A DNA stretch of 64,000 bases, taken from positions 1 through 64,000 of the forward strand of contig DAOTYH010000065.1 in the NCBI GenBank assembly GCA_034435015.1. The letters are read 5' to 3'. The stretch's first letter is position 1; each line of letters opens with the position of its first letter. A program made the translations under genes and the position numbers. Below are positions 1-8,650 of the stretch, one piece after another. Below the pieces are notes generated by a model, which worked only from the letters and a program-made list of their open reading frames with translations, searched no databases and was not told the DNA's origin. The stretch comes from DAOTYH01 sp034435015. Lineage in GTDB: Bacteria > Chloroflexota > Anaerolineae > Aggregatilineales > UBA3940.

Positions 1-498
1 GGCATGACCAACGTCCTGCGGGCGGGGGGGATCAAGTGGGGGGCGATTGCCATGCTCCTCGACTATTTGAAGGGCGCAGTGCCGGTCGGGCTGGCACACT
101 TTGCGGGCGGCATCACCGGATGGGCGGTTGTGCCGGTTGCGCTTGCGCCGGTGCTGGGACATGCCTATTCGCCGATCCTGCGCTTCAAGGGAGGCAAGGC
201 CGTGGCCGCTACCTTCGGCATCTGGAGCGGACTGACGGCATGGGAAGCACCGGTCCTGCTCGGCATCGCACTTGGCACATGGACAGGGGTGCTGTCTAAC
301 AGCGGCTGGGCAGTTGTCTTCTCTCTGTTGTGCTTCCTTGCGCCGTTGATAGCAGGGCATCGCCATCAGCCGTACCTGTTCGCCTTGTGGGGCGGCAACC
401 TGGCCCTGCTGGCCTGGAAATACCGCGCCGACCTGCTCCGAAAGCCGGAACTGCGCGGCTGGATCGTCCGGCGGCTGGGCCGATCTCAAGGAGAGTAG
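1..498 (+). CDS. plsY: Glycerol-3-phosphate acyltransferase PlsY (5' truncated by window edge)
   Basis: PlsY is an inner-membrane enzyme that transfers an acyl group from acyl-phosphate to glycerol-3-phosphate, the first step of phospholipid synthesis. The frame is open to base 1. The first residues read G-M-T-N-V-L-R, which corresponds to the conserved GxxNxxR motif that normally lies about 35-40 residues into the protein, so the visible ATG at 4 is internal and the true start is outside the window. A second conserved motif, KGGKAVAATFG, is at about residues 63-73 of the visible part, and four or five hydrophobic segments follow. The next gene starts 10 bases after the stop, with its AGGAG overlapping this stop, so the two are probably co-transcribed and translationally coupled. 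Identification is firm. Confidence 0.92.
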   Translation, partial: GMTNVLRAGGIKWGAIAMLLDYLKGAVPVGLAHFAGGITGWAVVPVALAPVLGHAYSPILRFKGGKAVAATFGIWSGLTAWEAPVLLGIALGTWTGVLSNSGWAVVFSLLCFLAPLIAGHRHQPYLFALWGGNLALLAWKYRADLLRKPELRGWIVRRLGRSQGE

Positions 499-508
499 AG
501 GAGACGCT

Positions 509-1681
509 GTGGCCCTGACCATCTTGATGATCGTCACTGCCTGCATCCTGATCGGCATCACGGCCATCGCCATCCTCAACACGCTGACACTGCCGCGTCT
601 GAAACACACCCTCCAGCAGGCGGATGTCAGCGGCCCTGCGCCGGCTGTCTCGGTGCTGATCCCTGCCCGCAACGAGGCCGCTGTGATCGGCGAGTCCGTG
701 CGCGGCCTGCTGAGGCAGGACATGCCCGTTCTAGAAGTGATTGTGCTGGATGACGGCTCAACCGACGGCACAGCGGAAGCCGCCCGCACAGCAGGGGCCG
801 GCGACCCGCGCCTGCGGATCATCAGCGGCCAGCCTTTGCCGGAGGGATGGCTCGGCAAGAACTGGGCCTGCTGGCAGCTAGCCCGCGCGGCAGGCGGTGA
901 GGTGTTGATCTTCACGGATGCTGACGTGCGCTGGGACGACAAGTCCGTGCGGGCGCTGGTGACCGAGATGCGCCGCACCGGCGCCGACCTGCTGACCCTA
1001 TGGCCTACCCAGCAGACCGTCACATGGGGTGAACGGCTGGTTGTGCCGCTCATGGCGCTGGTCGTGCTCAGCTACCTGCCTTATCTGGCCGTCCAATACA
1101 TCCCTTGGCCGGTCTTCTCGGCGGCTAATGGGCAGTGTCTGGTCTTTCGGCGGGCGGCTTACTGGGCCGCCGGCGGTCACCTGACGGTGCGCAACGCCAT
1201 CTTGGACGATATGTTGCTGGCCCGGCAGATCAAGCGGAGCGGCCAGCGCCTCCGCTTCGCTGACGACTCCGGCCTGATCACCTGCCGCATGTATACCGGC
1301 TGGCCGTCAGTGCGCGACGGCTTTGCCAAGAACATCACGGCAGGCTATGGGGAGAGCTTGTTCTTTTTAGGCTTGGGGGGTCTGTTCCATTGGCTGGTGT
1401 TTCTCGGCCCGTGGTTCTGGCTGGCGGCTGGATGGGCGCTCCCTGCACCGGCAGGCTGGCCGCTGGGGCCGCTCCTGCTGATCGCGTTGGGGGTGGGCGT
1501 GCGGGCGCTCTCTGCCGCGGTCACCCGTCAGCGGCTTGGCGACGCCCTGCTGTTGCCCGTCTCGATCCTGCTGATGACGATCATCGCCGGCAAGTCGGTG
1601 TGGTGGTATCTGCGTTACGGCGGCCCGCGCTGGAAGGGACGGACAATCGTCCGGCGGCGGGGAGGAAAACTCAGCAGGTGA
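509..1681 (+). CDS. Membrane-anchored family 2 glycosyltransferase
   Basis: The protein has 390 residues. It has one N-terminal membrane helix (about 3-25), a GT-A fold domain with VSVLIPARNEA near residue 48, VLDDGSTDGT near 78 and the DxD-like FTDADVRWDD near 135, and three or four C-terminal membrane helices. This architecture is shared by CrtQ/CruC-type carotenoid glycosyltransferases and hopanoid-associated HpnB proteins. The start is GTG 509, placed behind AGGAG at 498-502; there is no ATG near by. It follows plsY by 10 bases. Because a carotenoid operon lies 8 kb downstream, a role in glycosylating a carotenoid or other membrane lipid is possible, but that is inference. The last 11 bases overlap the convergent gene on the other strand. 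Confidence 0.82.
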   Translation: MALTILMIVTACILIGITAIAILNTLTLPRLKHTLQQADVSGPAPAVSVLIPARNEAAVIGESVRGLLRQDMPVLEVIVLDDGSTDGTAEAARTAGAGDPRLRIISGQPLPEGWLGKNWACWQLARAAGGEVLIFTDADVRWDDKSVRALVTEMRRTGADLLTLWPTQQTVTWGERLVVPLMALVVLSYLPYLAVQYIPWPVFSAANGQCLVFRRAAYWAAGGHLTVRNAILDDMLLARQIKRSGQRLRFADDSGLITCRMYTGWPSVRDGFAKNITAGYGESLFFLGLGGLFHWLVFLGPWFWLAAGWALPAPAGWPLGPLLLIALGVGVRALSAAVTRQRLGDALLLPVSILLMTIIAGKSVWWYLRYGGPRWKGRTIVRRRGGKLSR

Positions 1682-2024
1682 TGTGCAGTACCGCACGAAC
1701 TTCACGCGGGCGGAGGTCAGAGAGGAGCTGGCAGGCCTGAGGGGTCGGCAGAGCCACAATCTCGATGCCCCGTTCCTCTGCCTCCGCATAGACCTCCGGC
1801 ATGATCGGCAGGGCGCCGTTTACCCCTGTGCCGATGATCAGGCGATTGCCGCCCCAAGGGATGTTTTCCCCGACAGAAAGGGGCGTATGTCCGAAGCGGT
1901 CACGGTAGGGCTTAGAGGCTTTCTTCTTGCGTTTGCTCACCGTCCCTTGATCAATGACCACGTCGTAATCGTAGCGTGTACCCTCTACTTCGATCTCGCC
2001 AAAGTCAATCAGCCTTACCCGCAT
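1671..2024 (-). CDS. Mth938-like (DUF498) domain protein
   Basis: A small protein of 117 residues that is entirely one Mth938/AAMDC-type domain. The features seen are an N-terminal beta segment, LIIGTGVNGALP near residues 62-73, and a C-terminal segment VALPTPQACQLLSDL that matches the typical 'T..A...yN.L' end of the family. The function of the family is not settled; members occur alone or near respiratory complex I assembly and stress genes. It begins 12 bases after the stop of the upstream sensor kinase on the same strand, preceded by GGGAGG, so it is the second gene of that operon. Its 3' end overlaps the convergent glycosyltransferase by 11 bases. Confidence 0.78.
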   Translation of the reverse strand: MRVRLIDFGEIEVEGTRYDYDVVIDQGTVSKRKKKASKPYRDRFGHTPLSVGENIPWGGNRLIIGTGVNGALPIMPEVYAEAEERGIEIVALPTPQACQLLSDLRPREVRAVLHITC

Positions 2025-2036
2025 GGCAACCTCCCG

Positions 2037-5000
2037 CTAATCTGAGGAAGGCTGTTTTTCAGAGGTATCCTGCGCCGACGAGGGCTTCTCCGGACGCCCC
2101 TCTTCAGGCGGTTGAGAGACGACGGACTTCCCATCCGGCTCCGGCGGGGCGGGCTTCCGCTTCGACTGAGGCGGCGCAGACGGCTGGGCAGGCTGTGCCG
2201 AGGCGGCTGTATCAGCGGCCTTCTTCTCACCGTCACCGCCCTCTTTGGCCTGCGGCTGGATGCGCGAGATGGGCAGGGTGAAGGCAAAGATGCTCCCCCC
2301 GCCGTCCGGGTTATCCTCGACCCAGATTTTGCCCCCGTGCGACTCAACAGCCATGCGGCAGAAGGCCAGCCCCAGCCCTGTTCCGCGCCGGCGTCCCTCG
2401 CGCCCCGGAATCTGAGAAAACCGATCAAAGATGGCCTTCTTGTACTGATCCGGCACGCCCTGGCCGTTATCAATCACCTGCACATGGATCATATCCCGGC
2501 CATCGAAGGAGGCCACTTTAGCCCGCAGGGTGACCAGTGAGCCGCTCTTGCTGTACTTCATGGCGTTGTCCAGCAGGTTGAGGACTGCCCGCCCGATCAT
2601 GTCCTGATCCATCTGCCCGTAGGGCAGGTCAGGGGCGATGTCCGTATGGAGGACAACCTCCATCTCCTGCGCCAGGGGGGTCATCTCCTGCACCGCTGTC
2701 TCTAGGACATCGCGCACACTGCCGGGGGAGGTGTCCGGCACAAATTCGCCGCCCTCCAGCTTAGACAGGTCCAGCAGGTTGTTGACCAGATTCAGTACCT
2801 TCTTGGCGGCGCGTGTGCCGTATTCAGTCGCCTGCTTAGAAACAGCGTCCTCAGCGGGCAGGCGCGTTTCGATCAGCCGCAGGCCCCCCATGACCGTCTG
2901 GAGCGGCGCACGCAGGTCATGGACGATCATGCTGGTCAGGTCTTGACGGGCCTGCTCCAGCTCTTTCTGCTGGGTCACATCCCGGAAGACCAGCAACAGC
3001 CCAATGAAGTTGCCCCGCTCATCGCGCACCGGCGTCGCCGTCCGCTCAACGAAACGGGCACGCTGGCCGCCGGAGGGATGCGTCACATACAGGTCGGTTT
3101 GCGGCTCAAGGTTGGGGTTGCGGATGCCGCGCTTGAGCAGGGCGCTCAACTCGCCTTCGCGGTAGCCGAGACCCTCGCCCAGCGCCGCCAGCGGGTCAGC
3201 CAGAAACTGATCAGGGGAGCGGGGCGAGAAATCCTGCCGGGCAAAGTCCCAGAAGTCGCCCATACGGGTATTGGTCATGACGATGCGGGACTTGGCATCA
3301 ATCATCAGCAGGCCGTCGTCGCTGGCATCGAGGATAGCGTGCAGGCGGTCTCGGACGATCTGGGCACGCTGGTAGAGCTGGGCGTTACGGATCGCCACAG
3401 CGGCCTGTACGGCAAGCTGGCTGACAAACGTAATATCCTCTTCCGTGAAGGCATTGAGCGATTCGCTCTCCAATACAATGCCGCCGATCACCCGCCCCTC
3501 TAGAAAGATCGGCACACCCAGCCGTGAGCATGGTCCCGGCGTGCTGGGATCGTCAATCGAGACCAGCATGGTCTCGCCGTTCTCGATCACCCGGCTTCTG
3601 GCGAACTCCTCAGCGACGATATGGGGCGCGCGGACACTGCTGGCCGGGTCGAAGCCGCGCCATGCGACCATGTTGGGTTCACTGCGCCCTCCCCCGTATT
3701 CGAGGTCTTCGCTCAGCACCAGCACCCCGGCATCGGCCTTGCACCCTTCCAGCGCCGAGTTGATGATCTCGTTGAAGACCTGCTCCAGCTCCAGCGTCGA
3801 GGAGAGGCGGCGGCTGATGTCGGCCATGCGGACGATCTGCTCAACGCGGCGGGTGAGCTGAATGTCGGTGCGCTGGTAAATGCGGGCATTGGTGACAGCC
3901 AGCGCGGTCTGATTGGCAAAGGTGGCCAGCAGTTCGATCTCACCCTCCGAGAAGGGGTGAGGCTGATCGTAATAGACAGCCAGCATTCCGATAGGGCGCT
4001 TCTGTGCGCTGAGCGGGAAATAGGCATAAGCCGAGAACTTCTCACGCTCGGCCAGCAACAGCATAGCAGGAGGCACAGGCGCACCGGGCGCGTGCAGGTC
4101 CGGCATGATCACGTACCGCCCCTCTTCGATCACACGGTGGCGCTCTTCATCGCTGAGCGGCACAGCAATATCGCGCGAGCGGGCAATATGCTCCGGCGAG
4201 AAGCCTTGGGCATGGGTCAGCAATAGGGTGGGGTCTTCGCTGTCCATCTCAAGCAGATAGATGGCGGCCCGGTCACAGCCTGCCACCTCAATCACGGACT
4301 CGGCCACCAGCTCCAGCACTCGTTCAGGGTTCAGCGAGGCGTTGACTACTGCGCTGATCTGGTTGAGGCGGGCCAGTTGGGCGGCATGCTGGCGGGCCGC
4401 CTCGTAAAGCTGGGCGTTCTCCATGGCCGCTTCGGCCTGAACAGCAATGGCTGTAAAGGTATCCAGATCAACCTGATTGAGAACCCGCTCCGGCTGTTCA
4501 TCCGGCCCCAGCCACGTCACCAGACAACCCATGACATGGTTGGAGGCCAGCATCGGCACGCCCATCCAGCTTCGGGCGCGGGGCAGTCTCGTCAGTTGAA
4601 GGCGGCGCCCGACCTCCTCGACCGGCTCGGCCAGCATGGGCAGGCGCTGTTTCAGGACCCAGGCCGTCAGATCATCCATCTCGAAGCCCTCGTCCCGCTT
4701 GACCCGATGCCCCCCCTCGACCGCAAAGACACACTTCCACTCGGACGTGTCATCGCCAAGACGGCGGAAAACATGGAGGTTCTTGATCTGGAGCAGGTTA
4801 GCGATCTGGAGGTAGAGCGTCTGGTAAAGCGACTCGACCTCAAGGCTGGTGCGCATGGCACGGTTCATGGCCGAGAGCGAGCTGAGCCGCCTGACCTGAT
4901 CCTGCAAGGTATCCTGAGTGATACTCAGGCGGTTGACCACGACGACGATGGTCAGCAGGATGATCTCAAACAGGAAGAAGGCCACCACCCCGACCTGCGC

Positions 5001-5636
5001 CCCCGCCACGGCCCCAAAGGGAGCCAGCGGAAGCGGCAAAATCTGGACGGCCAGCAGGGGACGGCGGTACTGAACCAGCGTCGGGACAATGGGAATAGCC
5101 CGCAGTGCCAGCCCGCCGACGATCAGGAAGTCATAGACCAGCAGGTAGATGAACAGGGCGGAGACAATCGGCAGTGTCTGCGACCACGCCGTCACACTCT
5201 CCAGCGGCGGAACACTGCCCAGCGAAAGGTAGGCCCAATCAGCGGCCAGCAGGCTGAGTCCGTTATGGGCGATTGGCCATAACTCACTGCCGAACCGAAT
5301 CCACCACGGGGTCTGCCGGTTCTGGGGCCTGCGCCAGCCCCACACCAGTTGCCCGACCCCGCTGATCAGCAGGCCGGCAGTGGAAGCGGCCAATGCCGCC
5401 TCGCGGCCCAGCGCCATATAAGCCATCAGGGCGGCCACTGGAAGAAAGGTGATCTGGCCGTAACTGGTCTGGATGCCCAGCGTCTGCACCAGCGCCACCA
5501 GCACTGTCAGAGACCCGAGCACCAGCCAGCTCATCAGGTCAAGGCCGCGCAGGTTGGGCCACAGAAGCCCCACCATAGCCAGCGTACCCAGCCCCAGCAC
5601 CAGACGGATAATAGCGGTACGCTTCTCTGGGTTCAT
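2037..5636 (-). CDS. Membrane-bound multi-GAF/PAS sensor histidine kinase
   Basis: A large signal-transducing kinase of 1199 residues. Domain order: seven or eight hydrophobic segments (about 10-235), a coiled linker, three GAF domains (about 265-420, 435-590, 605-760), a PAS domain (about 770-885), HisKA with the phospho-acceptor H-box VHDLRAPL (about 905), and an ATPase domain with N-box NLLDNAMKYS, G1 VIDNGQGVP and G2 GTGLGLAF. It should autophosphorylate in response to an unknown ligand or redox state and pass phosphate to a response regulator; none is adjacent, so it is an orphan kinase. The last roughly 85 residues are a Pro/Glu/Lys/Ser-rich disordered tail, unusual after an ATPase domain. 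It is followed at 12 bases by the Mth938-like gene. Confidence 0.9.
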   Translation of the reverse strand: MNPEKRTAIIRLVLGLGTLAMVGLLWPNLRGLDLMSWLVLGSLTVLVALVQTLGIQTSYGQITFLPVAALMAYMALGREAALAASTAGLLISGVGQLVWGWRRPQNRQTPWWIRFGSELWPIAHNGLSLLAADWAYLSLGSVPPLESVTAWSQTLPIVSALFIYLLVYDFLIVGGLALRAIPIVPTLVQYRRPLLAVQILPLPLAPFGAVAGAQVGVVAFFLFEIILLTIVVVVNRLSITQDTLQDQVRRLSSLSAMNRAMRTSLEVESLYQTLYLQIANLLQIKNLHVFRRLGDDTSEWKCVFAVEGGHRVKRDEGFEMDDLTAWVLKQRLPMLAEPVEEVGRRLQLTRLPRARSWMGVPMLASNHVMGCLVTWLGPDEQPERVLNQVDLDTFTAIAVQAEAAMENAQLYEAARQHAAQLARLNQISAVVNASLNPERVLELVAESVIEVAGCDRAAIYLLEMDSEDPTLLLTHAQGFSPEHIARSRDIAVPLSDEERHRVIEEGRYVIMPDLHAPGAPVPPAMLLLAEREKFSAYAYFPLSAQKRPIGMLAVYYDQPHPFSEGEIELLATFANQTALAVTNARIYQRTDIQLTRRVEQIVRMADISRRLSSTLELEQVFNEIINSALEGCKADAGVLVLSEDLEYGGGRSEPNMVAWRGFDPASSVRAPHIVAEEFARSRVIENGETMLVSIDDPSTPGPCSRLGVPIFLEGRVIGGIVLESESLNAFTEEDITFVSQLAVQAAVAIRNAQLYQRAQIVRDRLHAILDASDDGLLMIDAKSRIVMTNTRMGDFWDFARQDFSPRSPDQFLADPLAALGEGLGYREGELSALLKRGIRNPNLEPQTDLYVTHPSGGQRARFVERTATPVRDERGNFIGLLLVFRDVTQQKELEQARQDLTSMIVHDLRAPLQTVMGGLRLIETRLPAEDAVSKQATEYGTRAAKKVLNLVNNLLDLSKLEGGEFVPDTSPGSVRDVLETAVQEMTPLAQEMEVVLHTDIAPDLPYGQMDQDMIGRAVLNLLDNAMKYSKSGSLVTLRAKVASFDGRDMIHVQVIDNGQGVPDQYKKAIFDRFSQIPGREGRRRGTGLGLAFCRMAVESHGGKIWVEDNPDGGGSIFAFTLPISRIQPQAKEGGDGEKKAADTAASAQPAQPSAPPQSKRKPAPPEPDGKSVVSQPPEEGRPEKPSSAQDTSEKQPSSD

Positions 5637-5769
5637 ACCTCAATCATACCACAGAATAACGCTCTCTGCTGATAGATCAGCGGGCAAACAAGCCTGAGGG
5701 TTTGATCCTGCTCCCGGCTGTCGCTATCCTCAAGCATATGCTCTATTTTACTCGAAAAGGTTGCGCCAA

Positions 5770-6528
5770 ATGAAACGTACATGGCTGGGACGGATTCTGG
5801 CCATCTTGGGAGCGGCTCTCATTCTAGCCGCAGGCGGGTTTGTCGTATGGGGCAGTACGCCTCCCGCGCCCATGCCGGAGGCGCTGGCCGCCCTTCAGTC
5901 TGACTCGCAGGTGCAGGTCGAGCAGGGACGTTGGATTGTCTTCCAGCCCGCAGACAGCCAGCCCGGCACCGGCCTGATCTTTTACCCGGGCGGTCGGGTG
6001 GACGCGCGGGCCTATGCGCCGGCAATGCGGGCTGTCGCCGCCCAGGGCTACTTGGCGGTGATCGTGCCAATGCCGCTCAATCTCGCCGTCCTCGCGCCCG
6101 ACAGCGCCGCCGAGGTGATGGCGGCTTATCCTCAGGTGCGCCGCTGGGCGGTCGGCGGACATTCACTGGGCGGGGCAATGGCCGCCCGCTACGCCTATAC
6201 CCATCCCAACACGGTGGAGGGGCTGGTGCTGTGGGCATCCTACCCTGCCGCCAGCGATGACCTGAGCGAGGCCCCCCTGCGGGTTGTCTCCATCTACGGC
6301 ACGCGGGACGGGCTGGCAACCGGCGGCAAAATAGAGGCCTCACGCCCGTTACTTCCTCCAGACACCCGGTGGGTGTCCATTGCAGGGGGCAATCATGCCC
6401 AGTTTGGCTGGTACGGCCCCCAGGCGGGCGACAACGAAGCAGGCATCAGCCGTGCCGATCAGCAGGCGCAGATTGTCGAGGCTACCCTCCAGTTGCTGGA
6501 AGAAATAGGGTCTGCCCCGAATGAATAG
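5770..6528 (+). CDS. Membrane-anchored alpha/beta hydrolase
   Basis: A protein of 252 residues of the alpha/beta hydrolase fold (Abhydrolase_5-like). It has an N-terminal hydrophobic segment (about 5-26) that would hold it on the outer face of the membrane. The nucleophile elbow GGHSLGGAMA is near residue 133, a late Asp lies in SIYGTRDGLA, and the catalytic His is in GGNHAQFG. The substrate is unknown. The start is ATG 5770, with AAAAGG nine bases upstream; a longer frame from TTG 5761 would have no space for a ribosome site. It is transcribed alone: the next gene lies behind a promoter-like region. Confidence 0.85.
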   Translation: MKRTWLGRILAILGAALILAAGGFVVWGSTPPAPMPEALAALQSDSQVQVEQGRWIVFQPADSQPGTGLIFYPGGRVDARAYAPAMRAVAAQGYLAVIVPMPLNLAVLAPDSAAEVMAAYPQVRRWAVGGHSLGGAMAARYAYTHPNTVEGLVLWASYPAASDDLSEAPLRVVSIYGTRDGLATGGKIEASRPLLPPDTRWVSIAGGNHAQFGWYGPQAGDNEAGISRADQQAQIVEATLQLLEEIGSAPNE

Positions 6529-6541
6529 AACGCGGTTTTTT

Positions 6542-6560
6542 TGTATAATATTTGTATAAT
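6542..6560 (+). promoter_or_regulatory. Two 11-bp direct repeats of TGTATA, putative CarH/LitR-type operator with overlapping -10 elements
   Basis: TGTATA begins at 6542 and again at 6553, exactly 11 bases apart, in an AT-rich stretch, 32 bases before the site-2 protease gene. TATAAT is present at 6544-6549 and 6555-6560. The spacing and half-site match the array found upstream of the carotenoid operon at 9593. CarH in Thermus binds 11-bp direct repeats that overlap a promoter; assignment here is by analogy. Confidence 0.5.
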
Positions 6561-6591
6561 ATCATTCCTCTCCAGAACAGGAGCTTGAACA

Positions 6592-7695
6592 ATGAGATGG
6601 TCATGGAAGATCGGACGTTTCGCAGGGATTGATGTCTTCGTCCATGCGACGTTTTTCCTGTTGATCGGCTGGGTGGGCCTGAGCTACTGGCTTCAGCAGG
6701 GCAGTCTAGCCGCCGCGTTGAGCGGCGTGCTGTTTATTCTGACACTCTTTTTGTGCGTGGTGCTTCATGAGTTCGGCCATGCGCTGACAGCCCGCCGCTT
6801 CGGCATCCAGACGCGCGACATCACCCTCCTGCCCATCGGCGGGGTGGCCCGTCTGGAGCGGATGCCCGATGAACCCAAACAGGAATTATGGGTTGCGCTG
6901 GCCGGGCCGGCAGTCAACGTGGTGATCGCGGTGGGGCTGTTTGTCATCCTTGCGGCGGCTGGAACACCGGCTCTGCCCGGCGCGTTCAGCCTGACCAGCG
7001 GGACATTCCTTGAGCGCCTGATGCTGGTCAACATCTCGCTGGTGGTGTTCAACCTGATCCCGGCCTTCCCCATGGACGGCGGGCGCGTGCTGAGGGCGCT
7101 GTTGGCGATGCGGCTGGAATATACGCAGGCCACTCAGATAGCCGCCGCGTTGGGGCAGGGGCTGGCTTTTGTATTTGGGTTCATTGGGTTGTTCACTAAC
7201 CCCTTCCTGCTGTTCATCGCCCTCTTTGTCTGGATCGGCGCGGCGCAGGAATCCAGCATGGTGCAGATGCGTTCAGCGCTGGGCGGCATCCCCGTCAGCC
7301 GGGCTATGATGACCAATTATCATACTCTTGCGCCGGATGACACCCTCAGGCGTGTCACCGATCTGATCCTATCGGGGTGGCAGCACGACTTCCCGGTCAT
7401 TGAGGACAGCCGTGTGGTCGGCGTGTTGACGCGCGATCAGCTCATGAAGGCATTATCTCAGCAGGGACCGGATGCCTCTGTCGGGCAGGTGATGTGGCGT
7501 GAGTTTCAAGAAGTGGACTCGGCAGATATGCTGGAAACAGCCTTTGCACGGGCGCAGTCGTGCGGCTGTCATACTCTGCCTGTGACCCACAACGGCCAGC
7601 TAGTCGGTCTGCTGACCATGGACAACGTGGGTGAGTTTCTGATGATCCAGTCTGCCCTTAGCCGTGACAGGGGCAGGCGGATACTTCTGGGTTAG
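6592..7695 (+). CDS. Site-2 protease family zinc metalloprotease with CBS pair
   Basis: An intramembrane metalloprotease of 367 residues. HEFGH at residues 59-63 supplies two zinc ligands and the catalytic Glu, and NLIPAFPMDGGR (Asp about 162) supplies the third ligand; six or so membrane helices surround them. Two CBS domains fill the C-terminus (about 235-355), which usually bind adenylates and regulate activity. This is the SpoIVFB/Rip3-like, CBS-bearing subgroup. Such proteases release membrane-tethered regulators such as anti-sigma factors; no such substrate is next to it. The start ATG has AGGAG eight bases upstream. It heads a four-gene run whose next member begins 25 bases on, and it lies directly behind the 6542 repeat array. 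Confidence 0.9.
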   Translation: MRWSWKIGRFAGIDVFVHATFFLLIGWVGLSYWLQQGSLAAALSGVLFILTLFLCVVLHEFGHALTARRFGIQTRDITLLPIGGVARLERMPDEPKQELWVALAGPAVNVVIAVGLFVILAAAGTPALPGAFSLTSGTFLERLMLVNISLVVFNLIPAFPMDGGRVLRALLAMRLEYTQATQIAAALGQGLAFVFGFIGLFTNPFLLFIALFVWIGAAQESSMVQMRSALGGIPVSRAMMTNYHTLAPDDTLRRVTDLILSGWQHDFPVIEDSRVVGVLTRDQLMKALSQQGPDASVGQVMWREFQEVDSADMLETAFARAQSCGCHTLPVTHNGQLVGLLTMDNVGEFLMIQSALSRDRGRRILLG

Positions 7696-7720
7696 AGTCC
7701 GAGAGCCATAAGGAGGAGAC

Positions 7721-8650
7721 ATGCGCGTCATCATCACGGGAGGAACAGGCCTGATCGGGCGGCATCTGGCAGGCAGTCTGGCCGCTGATGGGCATGAGGT
7801 GATCGTCTTGAGCCGCAATCCAGAGCGGGTCACGAACCTGCCTGCCGGCGTCCGGGCTGAGAGATGGGACGGACGCACCGCCGCCGGCTGGGGCCATCTG
7901 GCAGACGGCGCAGATGCAATCGTCAATTTGGCGGGTGAGAATCTGGCCGGCAACAACCCGCCCTTCGATATGCGCTGGACGCCTGCCCGCAAACAGCGCA
8001 TCCTGGAGAGCCGTCTCAACGCAGGGCGGGCAGTGGTTGAGGCCATCCAAGCGGCGGCGGTCAAGCCGTCCGTCCTGATCCAGTCCTCGGCAGTAGGGTA
8101 CTACGGCCCGCGCGGCGACGAAGAGGTAACCGAACAGACCCCCGCCGGCATCGGCTTCCAGGCCGACGTATGCGTACAGTGGGAGCGTTCAACAGAAGCG
8201 GTCGAGGCGCTGGGCGTGCGGCGGGTTCTTATCCGCACGGCGCCTGTGTTGAGCTTGGACGGGGTGCTCCTGCGGCTGATGCTGTTACCGGTCAGGCTGT
8301 TTGTCGGCGGGCCGATTGGCGGCGGACAGCAGTGGTTCCCGTGGATTCATCTGGCCGACGAGACAGCCGCCATCCGCTTTCTGATCGAACGTCAGGATGC
8401 CAGCGGCCCGTTCAACCTGTGTGCGCCGGGCATCGTGCGCAACCGCGAATTCTACCGGACAGCCGGCCAAGTGCTGGGCCGCCCTTCCTTCTTCCCGACG
8501 CCGGGCTTCCTGCTCAAGCTGGCGCTGGGTGAGGTGTCGGAGCTGGTGCTGGCAGGCCAGCGGCAGATTCCGGCCCGCCTCCAGCAGATGGGCTTCTCCT
8601 TCCGCTTCCCGGAGCTGGAAGGGGCGCTCAGGGACCTGCTGAAGAAATGA
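7721..8650 (+). CDS. TIGR01777 family NAD-dependent epimerase/dehydratase-like protein
   Basis: A short-chain-dehydrogenase-like protein of 309 residues, related to E. coli YfcH. The dinucleotide-binding motif GGTGLIGRHLA is at residues 7-17, NLAGEN near 70, and the family-typical HLADETAAIRFL near 210; the C-terminal DUF1731 segment (PAFLLKLALGE-like) is present. No substrate is established for the family. In light-responsive operons of other bacteria this family often sits with photolyase and SRPBCC genes, which fits the context here. The start has AAGGAGGAG seven bases upstream, and the stop overlaps the next start by four bases (ATGA), indicating translational coupling. Confidence 0.9.
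   Translation: MRVIITGGTGLIGRHLAGSLAADGHEVIVLSRNPERVTNLPAGVRAERWDGRTAAGWGHLADGADAIVNLAGENLAGNNPPFDMRWTPARKQRILESRLNAGRAVVEAIQAAAVKPSVLIQSSAVGYYGPRGDEEVTEQTPAGIGFQADVCVQWERSTEAVEALGVRRVLIRTAPVLSLDGVLLRLMLLPVRLFVGGPIGGGQQWFPWIHLADETAAIRFLIERQDASGPFNLCAPGIVRNREFYRTAGQVLGRPSFFPTPGFLLKLALGEVSELVLAGQRQIPARLQQMGFSFRFPELEGALRDLLKK

Noticed and set aside
4377..5282. Open frame of 301 codons on the plus strand
   Set aside because: It is antisense to the large histidine kinase and has no recognisable domain or ribosome site.
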